Source of the DNA: Paracentrotus lividus
Taxonomy: Eukaryota; Echinodermata; Echinoidea; Camarodonta; Echinidae
Length of the DNA stretch: 64,000 nt
Assembly: GCA_940671915.1 (NCBI GenBank)
Contig: CALNVZ010002100.1
Location: 18,404,877-18,468,876, forward strand
Direction of reading: 5' to 3'
Shown here piece by piece: positions 35,165 through 46,900 of the stretch; within the stretch, counting starts at the first letter, position 1, and each line of letters starts with the position of its first letter. The notes under the pieces were generated by a model. It saw only the letters and a program-made list of their open reading frames with translations, did not search any database and was not told the DNA's origin. The translations under genes were made by a program, and so were the position numbers.

Positions 35165-38100
35165 GTACGTACATTATGTGATGTTTACACAAGCTCCTCC
35201 CGTTTACGCTTGAGTGATACCCTTCCATAGATTGCCTCGACGCCCGAAGTTTCGGCAGCTTTGGTCGACAAGAGGTCGGTCGTCGTTGTTAGACACGGGA
35301 CACGTATCATGCTGCTCCATTTGTAGGCCTATACTGTGTCTGTGTGTTGACTGTTGTTGTGTCTGCAGTGTTCTTGCATCAGTTAAATGTGAAAATGAGG
35401 GATCTGATATAAATGCCATTCTTGTCTCATCCGAAGCATAAATTATGGTTGTATTTTGACACATGAATGTCATTACACGTGTCAAAATACAAAAAAAAAA
35501 ATAAAAGTTTAAGTTATGCTTCAGATGATGTCGAAAGAGTGGGTGTGTGTGTTTCACTCAGTTTTAGAGATCGAGTCTAACATTATATTTTGCCTTAGAT
35601 CTAGTTTAAAGGTGTTGTTAGTTACACATTGACTAAATTATTTAAGAATGTCATAATTCATCAACCCCTTGTCCAGTTTGCCCAGATTAAATATCATGTT
35701 AATGCCAACATAATTATAGGGCCACTGTCTATGCGGAAAATACTGTTGAAAAGATAGAAAAGCACAGCAGTATATAGGGTGTACACTCATAACACGATGT
35801 CAAGATAGGTTACTAGTAAATGACCTCAAAGTACAAGTGGGACTATATGGCTTTATCTTGGTGTTGTATTTTGCAATTGGATCCATTAGTTTTTTTCAAG
35901 GTTTTTCTACTTTTTACAAAAGATATGATTGACTCTAAATTTAGGCCCTAGTATTTCCATGTACTTAAGTATTTATCAAAGAATAGGTTTTCAATAAATT
36001 TGAAGAAGAAGAAGAAGAAGAAGAAAACAAAAAACACTCAATATTTTTCTTGTGATTAAAGAATCCCCAGGAACTTTTCATGAAAGGAATTAAAAATATA
36101 ATGATTTTCCCCCCTGGAGGAGAGTTAAAAAAAAAACCCCCAAAAACAAGAATAGTGCAAATAGGTACCCGGGAGGATAATTCCATATAAGGCGCCTATA
36201 AATGGCTGACTACAAGTATGGAGTTAAATCCAGTGATCGGGGTAATAATATACTGTAAAGCGCTTTGAGCCACTATGGGAAAAGCGCATTATAAATAATA
36301 GGTATTATTATTATTATTATTAATAGTGAAAGGTACATTCAAACACCCAGTCATTGAAAAATGGCAAGTAAAAAAAAAAAAAAAAAATTAATGAAAAATT
36401 TACTGTATAAGCCAATATTTTCGCGTCCAGATATTTTCGCGAGTTTGGACTAGTTGGGGAAATTCGCGGGAGCAAAATTTCGCGATTTTGGTGATGACTT
36501 CATTACTATAAATAGCCTTGTACTAAAGTGAAAATTTTCGCGATGACCAACTCGCGAAATTCGCGAAAATAAAGTCATCGCGAAAATAACCACTTATACA
36601 GTATTTTACTCTCTGAAAGTCTTCATGTAGAATTTTGCCATAGGCCTAGTCCCACATAATTTTGCTGCCAGAATAGACCTCTGGGCAGTTCCAAGGTAAC
36701 AGAGTGACATTCAGAAGCAACATTTCAGCATTCAAACAAGTTTATCATCCATACTTTAATCTTTATGTACAAAGAAATGGTTCGTGACAAAAGCTGATGG
36801 TACCCTCTTTTCAAAATGATAATTTATTTTATAGTGATTCTCTTAATTAATGAGATCTGAATATTCATAATCATGGTTACGGAGTGACGCAAAATGGACA
36901 TGCATATTTGAGCAGAAAACATTCTGCTTAAACTCTGTGAAATTTAAATAGCTATCACAATTTTGAGTGATTGTTGGATTCTATGTTATTCTAGGTATAA
37001 TATGCCACCTTGCATACAAAAATTGGTTGAATATTTTGTATTTTAGAACTTAAAACTTGAACTCATGTCCGGTTACGGAGTGACGGTTACGGAGTGACAT
37101 CTGGTTTCCCGGTCTATTTCGTGAGGAAAAATGCATCATAAAGAAATATTAATACCAAAGTTTGTTGGAGTAGTCCATCATAATTACATTAAGCCAAAAA
37201 AATCAGCAAAAAGTGACTAGATATAAGAATAAGAGGCATTTAAAGCCCCATAGTCCCATATGTGCAAATATGAGTTTGATCAATTATTCAGCGCAAGAAT
37301 ATTGAATTGCAATTTTTTTTAACTTAAATGATTGGTTGTATTGTACAGAAGCCTTTGTGGTAATTTCAGATCCTAATTTGTATTTTCAAAGGCACAGTGC
37401 CACATTAAAATTTCAGCTCCATGTCCTGTTTTGCTTGGAATTGCCCCTCTACATAGCTCTGTAGGGGTGGCGACACTCTAACTAATAGAAAGTCCATTCA
37501 AAATCGGGGTGGTGTTGCAGTTGGATGCGTACTAATTTAAGGATAAATTGTATTTGATTCCTGCTCACTGTTTTACTTTCACCGCAATATTTAGAGGAAT
37601 TTTTTATTTATTTATTTATTCATTTTTAAAGCTGCATTCTATCTGTATGAGGATTTATAGCCTAGAATCTTGAAACACATCTTCATGCATCAGTCAACAT
37701 CAGACAAAAGGATCGCACGAACTTGCAATTCATACAAACTCAGTCTTTGCTCCGGAATTAGTGTGGCATCCACTGGGGAAAATATAGGTTTCGTTTGCAA
37801 GTCATGTTAATGTTTGGCAACCTCTATATATATGTTCTACTTGATCNNNNNNNNNNNNNNNNNNNNNNNNNCTTTTTTCTGGCTTGATCTTTAGTAGCTA
37901 CTTCTGTTGCTTATTTGTTTGCCTGTTTTCTTTCAGAATCCCCTGTATCTTGTTCTCTTATAAGGCTGGATAAATTTTGGTAATAAGTTTACCTTCCCCT
38001 CTTCTTATCAACCTCCCTGCTTTATCTTCGTTTTTTTCTCGTCATCTTCCTTATTCTTCTTTTTGTTTTTTTCTAGGAATCAACTGCACAACGGTTGGTT

Positions 38101-40944
38101 ATTGATATGAAGACATTGCATAAAGCATAATTTTTGTACATGTTATGTAGCAAAATTTAAAAAATCAACAAACTACAGCGTGAGCCGACTGAATGTCGAT
38201 TTAATTAGTATTTATTTCAAATAATATGGCGGAGCAAAACGATAGGAAATAATGGCTAGCTATTCTATTAATAATAATAATAAGTCTAATAAATAAATAA
38301 ACGTATTCTTTATATAGACCTACTTAAATAATAGGAGGTGTTGGTTTTATACCTCGAAAATGTATTCTAGACTGAAACGATTTTGAAAATCAATAACCCA
38401 CATCACATCAAATGATAAAATGTTTCTGAATTTATAATATAGGGTAACTTTAATTTTATTTCCTTACGGATATAATTATGAATGAAATACGTTTTCTTTA
38501 ATGGCATATTGCAATTATAAACAATAAAATACGAGATACTGTTGTTATAGTTATCCGGGATAGAATATATGGATGATATGGCTTCGAAAGAGAGATCAAA
38601 TAAATTTATTATTCGTTTCTTCTATGGATTCTCCGGATAAAACAAGACATGAAGAGTTTGTTTCCAAAAAGGGACCTCCCAAATCCCTTTTTGTAACCTC
38701 CAAGTAAATGGCCTTTCTTTGGCCGGCGGTTTGTACAGCGCGTCTATGGAAAATTTTGAAATTAAAAGGTTGCAATTTCTGGAAGTTACAATCCACAATT
38801 TAAGCCGCTTAAGTTATTTGCCACAGATCTGGGCTACGAGGTACCTGAATAATGTCCTATAATCAATAACTCATTTTTCAATCTTCACCCCCAAAAAGTG
38901 GATTCTAGTCCTTTTTGGAAACAAGGCTCTTTCACATTAATACATACGCGGCGGCGGATCACATCGATGTTTTATATAGTTAAACGAGAGACTCAATGAT
39001 TATTCGTCCGTCTTCCGTTGGATTTTCGATAAACGCCCAGAAATATATAATGAGGGAAGGTCACGCGATAATATGAGGGCTTATAAACTAGCAATAGGAG
39101 TGAGTATAGTTTATGAGGTTAGGCAATGGTACGCGCCAGAGATCAATGATATTATCGTTCTTTCGAATATCTTCAGTGCATATTCGGTCGGGCGGATAAA
39201 CAGGACGGGATAAAACTGATGTTTTATATTCGTTAAAGAGAGGGCCGATTATTCGTCGTTTTTTATGGACAATTTTTGACTATAAGTACAAAATATATTA
39301 TAGTTTCGTGATTATAAATACTCGATGTTATATAGTTTAAAGAGAGAAGATTCTGATGATCATTTCGTGTCCAATTTCATGATTTCTTATACATAGGGAG
39401 TATTCGGGATAAACGTATCTGCAATAGCCAAAGGATATTTAAACCAAAAACACAAGAAATTAACACCTAGTAGAAAACCAATTGGTTCGTGGACGACTAA
39501 AACCTGAATGTTTATATTTATTAAGTAGCAGTTATCATAAAGGGCGAAAGGAGAGAATCGGGTCGAAAACGGTTGATTAATCTTGCACATTATGATTTTC
39601 GTGCGATATATATGTTGGTTTCCCATATATCTTTTGCATCTCTGTACATTGTACATGATTTATGTGCCCGGTAGAAAAAAAACAAGATAATTATATAAAG
39701 CTGCTCCCACCATATTGTTAAAAAAGCTTAAAATACCGTTAGTATCAGAATCCCGATCTAGTTTTCCGTGTAGTTAAAAAATAGAAATCGAGATTATATC
39801 CAAAACTTCTGGCTTATCGAGTGGATAATAACTGTGTTATTCGGTTGATAACAGATTTTTCGAAAACTGTGTTTATCGAAATTGAAAAAAAAACTAAGTT
39901 TTATTTGCAGGAATTGAAAAACTCAGTTTAATTCGAGTGATGAACAGAAGAACTAGTTTAGTTTTTTTTTCGGATCGATATATACTGCAATAAGTAAAAC
40001 ACAAATTTTTTTTTTTTCAGAAAATAAGAAAATTGATAATACAGAGTTTATTCAGAACATCTGTTTATTTTTCAAGTCAAGCTCACAGAAAAAAGTTTTT
40101 TCCCAAGAAAAAAACATCTGTGTTATATATAATATCAGGAGCATGAAAGAAGATGCGAAACGGGAAGGGATACTATTAAAGTATACGAAGTAATAAAGAA
40201 GAGATCAGATTGAATGATGTGTTCGATATAAAACTCCGGTTGAGGTTTTTTTTTTTTTTTTCAATTCATGGTGATTAAATGGTTTCGGAAACGAGGTTAT
40301 TAATTTGAAAATAAACACAATTAAAATAATGAATTACAAAGATGCATTAATAAACATATAATTCCGCTTACTGCTCGTTGTTTTTGCAAGTTAGTTTTTA
40401 TTTGGACTGATATGTAATAAGTTCAAAGAAAAATAGCAGAGATACTTTATTCGAGAATCATTTCATGAAGAAATACTTCTGTTTTATTTGCTTCGTTATT
40501 TGAGATAAAATCACACGATAGTTTTATTTTATGAGATTATGGTAGTTTTCTGTATTCGGCGACGTTCTTATTAGATAAAATTAGGTTCGGGATACAATAG
40601 AATATAGAAGATTATAACGAATATATAAACTTAGGTTGTTTTTTTTTTTTTCCTTTTTTTTTATTTTTTTTTTTTTTTATTTTTTTTCGCATGTTTTCGG
40701 CTTCGGGTGACTGAAGAAAGTACGGTACCTACACAGGACGTGGCTGTTTTTTGTTTTTATTTTTTTTATCTTTTCCATTCTTTTTTTTTTGATTTGTTTT
40801 AATTTATTTTCTCAGTCTTATTTTTTTTTCCTCTTTTTTTTTTTATTTTTTTTTTCTCGATTGTAGTTATTCATGTATTTTTTAATCTTTTTCTTATACG
40901 AACTTTTTTCTTTTTTTTTTTTTTTTTTTTTTCCCCATTTTTTC

Positions 40945-40978
<34 letters not shown>

Positions 40979-43900
40979 AATTTTCTCTTTTTTTTTTTTT
41001 TTTTGTTTTCTTTTTTTTTTTTTTTTTTCTTTTTTTTTTTTTTCGATGAGTGGATACAGAGAGATTTACGTAAATATAAATACTGGGTTAACGGCATCAA
41101 GACCGTCTGTCAATACCTTTCCTTCGTAATGAATTACATTCTCTTTTTTTTTTCGTTCTCTTGCTTATATCTGTCCCTTTTAATATGGAGATATTCCGGG
41201 TATCTTATGGTCGGCGCCCGGCTTTATATAAAAGAACCCAAGCGATCTACTTTCCCTGTTTGGGTTTTTCAAGTGATAAACTTAGTTATTAATTTATCGG
41301 CGAAAAACTATGAGTAGTTGATCTGCTCGCGTATGAATTACTAAGAAGTATTTTCGATCAGAACTGGAATTAAATTCTTTATGATTTAATGGTTCGGATA
41401 ACAGCAGAAATATAAGTAAAACTGAGTTTATGGGCGATAAACTAAGTTTATCAGGATTATGGTACAAACGGCTTGCCATAAGTGTGATTCAAGTTTTAAT
41501 CTTGATTAGATTTTATTAATATTGTCTATGGATATGTTGTGGCTGATCGCGGTTAACGTGACTCCATTATGCATTCAATTATGCATAAATAACTAATTTG
41601 CATATTGCTCAAAACTGACTGGTCGGGTGAAAAATTATAATTGACTTAATTGCTAGTTGTAAACTTACTACAATTTGATACCAAATTCGACACAATTTGG
41701 ACAAAATTATGTTTAGTAATGAGAGCTGACCTTTGACCTTCATTTTGGGTCACAAAAGGTCAATTAAAAAATTGGCGACATATTATTTTCTGATTCGTTG
41801 TGCATTTTATTATATATATATATTTTTTTTTGGGGGGGGTGCCTGCTTATTAAAGAAAGCCCTACTGATCTAAGTAAACAATGCGAGCGCGAAGCGCGAG
41901 CGAAAATCTACGACCTATCTTTATTTTCCTTTTATTTTTAGTACTGTTTTTACTTTACATCTTCTTTCTCTCTCTCTCTCTCTTTCTTTTTCTCCTTTCC
42001 CTTTCTCTGCTTTTTTCTTCTCTTTCCCCCCTTTTTGCGCCGCCAATAGGGCTGGGGGGGGGGCACGGCCCCTCGTCCATCCTAGATCCCGCTAGTGGGT
42101 AGGTATACAAAGATGGGCAATCGGCCTCAATCATGTATTTTTTCTAAATAGTTTTAGGGGTTTTTTTGTTTTTAATTTTTTTTGACTCAATTTTTGCGAT
42201 GTATGACCGGCCGAAGTTCCGAAAAAAAATTGCACAACTCACTCAACGTAGCCGCCCTTAAAAATATTATGTTCTGCACGTACCCACCTAACTGAAGAAT
42301 TGATACAACCATGGTTTAGCGTTGATCAGTTATTGGTTGTAGACCAAATTTGGTGATGGAAATTGGATGTAACCGAAGTTGGCTGAGTGGATCCAATTGG
42401 ATGTAGACCCAATTGTGAGTGGAACCAATTGAATGTAGGATCCAATTGGTGAAGTGGAACCAAGTTGGATGTGAACCAATCTGGTGAGTGGACCAAATTG
42501 GATGTAGACCAACCTGAGTGAGTGGACCAATTGGACTGTAGACCAAGCTTGGTGAGTTGGCACCAATTTGGGTGGTAAGACCAACTGGTGAGTGGGACCA
42601 ATTGGATGTAGACCAACCTGGTGAGTGGACCAAATTGGATTGTAGACTAACTGGTGAGTGACCAATTGGTTTGTAGACATGTGTTAGTGGACCAATTCGG
42701 GTGTAGACCAATGGTTTAGTGGACCATCTAGGGTATAGACCGAATGGACGGTAGCCTAGTTGCTAGTGGGACCATAGGTTGTAGAACCAAATAAGGTGTT
42801 TTTAACCGGCCACATGTACCTCGGCCGTGTCGCCCCGAGTTGAAATTTCCCGCGTACTATCGCGCTTGCACACAGATCGAGCTAGAGATTTGTAATGGCG
42901 CCACACCGAACAGAGTGAATAACTGGTGTTTATTCGAATTCGAATAAAAGCTGAGTTTATCGAATTTGGATAAACTGAGTTATCGAATTTGATAGACTTA
43001 GTTTATTACAGTCTTTGAAAACTTTGATTTATCAACGCAAAAACTCAGTTTAATCGACATTTCGGTCTTTTGAAAAACTAAGTTTATCGCCGATAAACAG
43101 AGTTTTTCAGAGCGATAAACTTAGTTTTTCGGTCGATAAACCTAAGTTTAGTCAAAATTTTAATGGTACAAACGGCGACACTATGGCAGCCAAACGTAAC
43201 CATACAATTTTAGATAAACTAGTTTTTATCACCGATAAACTCAGTTGTAATTCGGTTGAAAAACTAAGTTTTAAGTCGACATTGGTCTTTTAAAAAACTA
43301 AGTTTATCACTTCGTAAACTGAGTTTAATCGCCGATAAACAGAGTTTTTCGGTTGAAAAAACTAGGTTTATAGCTAGAAACTCTGCTTTTCAAGAAGAAA
43401 TAACTCTGTTTTATCGGCGATAAACTTAGTTTTTTCGATGATAAACATGAGTTTTTTTCGAGAGAAACTTGTTTTCAAGCTGAAAACTTAGTTTTATCGG
43501 TCGAAAAAACTGAGTTTATCGTCGATAAACAGAGTTTTTCGAGCGATAAACTTAGTTTATCGGTCGATAAACTGAGTTTATCAGCGATAAACTAAGTTTA
43601 TCAGGATTATGGTACAAACGGCTTGCCATACACACTAGCCTAATATTGTTGCCACATTCTGGTGACCCTTATAACCTTGAAAATAGGTCACAGGTCAATT
43701 TATATGATGATTAACAACCTTGAACTGGCATTAATTTCGCAAAAACCGAATTTTCTATGAAATTTGACCTTATTTCTAGGTCAAATGTGTCAAGTAAGAA
43801 TATGACGACCTCTATTTTTTGGTTGATGGCATCAAGGAAATCATATTCATGTCAGTTGCCAACAAAGTTAAGCTTATACGACCAACAGGTCAAAGGTCAA

Positions 43901-46900
43901 AGTTCAAGAAAGACGTTTTGGCCTAAGTTTTTTTATCTTGACCTTAGTCTTATTGGGCTGTAATACTTGAAATATGTTATTGAACACCGTTAATGTGTTC
44001 TACTTGATTCCATGAACCAGGAAATGTTCATTCTCAGTGACCTATGACCTTTAAAAAAAGTAAAAGTGCAAAAAATACTTCACGTTATTTGAACTTTGAC
44101 CTTAACTTGAGGTCATATATGTTAATGAAAGAGATAGCAACGTTGATATTCTGATTTATGGGAACAAGTAGAACAAGAATAACTATGATAATCAAAATTA
44201 TTAAGCTCTAATATTGCCAAAAAAAAACAAACAAATGTCAAGACACACAGAGAAAGTTTAAGGAATATGTAAGGGCCAAAGTTTTCTGTCTTCATCATAG
44301 TCCTGTTTGGCTTTATTAACTTAATAATTTTGATAAAAACAGACCTACATGATTTCTTGATACCATGAACCAGAATATCAACGTTGATATTCTTTTTCAT
44401 TGACATACTGACCTCAAGTTAAGGTCAAAGTTCGAATAACATGACGCTAAAAAACCTGGAAAAAGCAGAAACTATTTATTGTTTGGAGTTTTCACCTCAT
44501 TTAAAGGTCATAGGTCAATGAAAACGAACATTTCCTGGTTCATGGGAACCCGTAGAACACATTTACAGTGTTTAATAAAATATTTCAAGTAACGCGGCCC
44601 AATAAGACTAAGGTCAAGACAAAAAACTTTGGCCAAAACGTCTTTCTTGAACTTTGACCTTTGACCTGTTGGTCGTATAAGCTTAACTTTGTTGGCAACT
44701 AATTTGAATATGTTTTCCCTGATGCCATCAACCAAAAAATAGAGTTCAACATATTTTTAGTTGACACATTTGACCTAGAAATAAGGTCAAAGTTCATAGA
44801 AAATTCAGTTTTTGCCAAATTAATGCCATTTCCAGGTTGTTAATCATCATATTAATTGACCTGTGACCTATTTTCAAGGTCATAAGGGTCACCAGAATGT
44901 GGTGAAAATATTATGCTAGTATGATTCACGTTTTATTCTTGATTAGTTTTTATTAATATTGTCTATGGATATGTTGTGTCTGATCGCCGTTCAACTTGAC
45001 TCCATTATGCATTCAATTATGCATAAATGAACTAATTTACATATTGCTCAAAACTGATTGATCGGGTGAAAAAATGATAATTTACTTAATTGCTAGTTAT
45101 AAAATTACCTTCAATTTGATACCAAATTTGACACAATTTGAACAAAATTATGTTTATGTTAATGAAGCCTGACCTTTGACCTTCATTTTGGGTCACAAAA
45201 GGTCAATTAAAAAATTGGCGACATATATTTTCTGATTCGTGTGATCAAGTCGAACATATATATAGAGGTTGCCAAACATTAACATGACTTGCAAACGAAA
45301 CCACATAGGAGCCCTCACTAAATATGGGACAATAAGTTTTTGAGATCTATGGAGGTTACTCTAAAAACTTCAAAACATTTGATCACTCCTTGCGCGTAAT
45401 TTTTGGGATAGTTTTTAAACTTCCCCCTTGGCCATGAGGTAACCAAAATACACACGCCCTTTTCATATTAAAGGTTATGATCATCACCAATTGAAAAAAG
45501 TTTATCTTTCAAGTTTAATGACTTCAGTTAACTATTATGGTACTACAAACAACTCATGGAGATGTAAAATTACAGGGTGATGATACACATGATAATAATA
45601 ATAAAAAAAGCCCCTTAACTTTTGTTGTTATTTTGCCCATATACATATTGTAACGCATATTACACCACCTCATGACATGTGACCATACAGAACCATTGGC
45701 CCGAATTCACAAAGGTGGATTCTGCAAAATCCATGGTTTCAACCCTGGGTTTAACCTAGGGTTGGACCTAGGATTTTCAATTTGGTATTCACAAAGTTAG
45801 ACTTGACTGAATCCACAGATCCACAGCGTCATAATACTTCATAATTTGAGTCAACTGTTGGTGAATCATAAACTGGTGGATCTGTGGAGCCGTTGACTAA
45901 AAAACCCACGGATCCATGGATCCGTGGGTTTTGCAGAATCCTCCTTTGTGAATTCGGGCCAATGACTCTAGTGTGTGCTAAAATGGCTGCATGCTGCCCA
46001 CTTGATCATGCTGAGAAAATAAAATATAAATAAAAGGAAAAAAATGTTACAATATAACAACTTTGCATTCACTTTCTATTAGTAGGATATCACCAATGTA
46101 TAGCAGTGACTTAAATCATCTGACAGATGGGGCAGCCATAAAGCAAAGGAAAAGTACCAAGTATAGGGCCTATTCTTTTGTATTAATGAAAGATAGTATT
46201 AAGTGGAAGCAGATTTCTACAAGTACAGGTTTAGTTTGTAATTGTAATATTGCAGGAAAAAGGTGAAGATGATTCATTTGCTGTTAAACATTCTGCAATC
46301 TTCTAGAATCAGAATGATATCACTTAATAGTGGCACCGTAGCTTCCCCTTGATCAATGTTCCTTTGATAACAAAATGATTAGTCTAGAATTGCATATCTT
46401 TTGTGTTGTCTTTTAATTGTCTTCTTAGATGTAAGCAACTAATCCAGTGCATGTAGTCAAATACAAAGAGTTTATCTCAATTGATTAAAAAAACAAATGG
46501 ACTTTGGTATTTGCAAATGTTCTGAAGTACATGAATGTGCATACATTTATATATTCACGTTTACACCTTATAGCTTGTTGAACGATTGTACTTAATTGTT
46601 TGTTTGATAAAGAATCTATAGGAAGAATAAAAAAGTAGGGCAGCATTTTGCTTACAATTTAAATCTGACATGACTCAAGTAAGAAACCATAAATAGTACT
46701 ACTCTTTTGTATTTGTTTATGGAGTGCTTTTCAATTGAGATACAGTATAATGTTAATTTCTAACTTCTCTCATGAATACATGAAAAAATGGAAAATATTG
46801 TTTAGTCATAGTGAAATTGTTTAACAACATGATATTCAGTGTATTTCAATACAATGTTTAGTATCTGTAAACATAATGAATAAGAAATTATTGCCAACAA

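Larger units (their letters stand above)
37788..45303. repeat. 7.5 kb composite block bounded by ~60 bp inverted repeats
   Basis: GGTTTCGTTTGCAAGTCATG at 37788 and the sequence running on to TTCTACTTGATC (37846) are matched in inverse orientation at about 45244-45303, ending CATGACTTGCAAACGAAACC. Between them lie an N gap, degraded repeats, T-rich sequence, a minisatellite, a satellite array, direct repeats of ~315 bp and a 1.3 kb foldback. No target duplication is convincing. It could be a giant transposon, a nest of several, or an assembly-made inversion next to the gap. Confidence 0.6.

Noticed and set aside
35204..35557. Overlapping ORFs on both strands just after testin exon 1
   Set aside because: They overlap a hairpin repeat, oppose each other and show no recognisable domain.
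40894..41317. Poly-Lys / poly-Phe ORFs
   Set aside because: Products of T homopolymers in poor-quality sequence.
41881..42102. Hydrophobic 73-codon ORF resembling membrane segments
   Set aside because: Encoded by T- and CT-rich low-complexity DNA followed by a GGATC/CCACTG-type repeat end; not a gene.
42316..42711. 131-codon minus-strand ORF
   Set aside because: Entirely within a 32 bp minisatellite; open in all three frames because the unit lacks stops.
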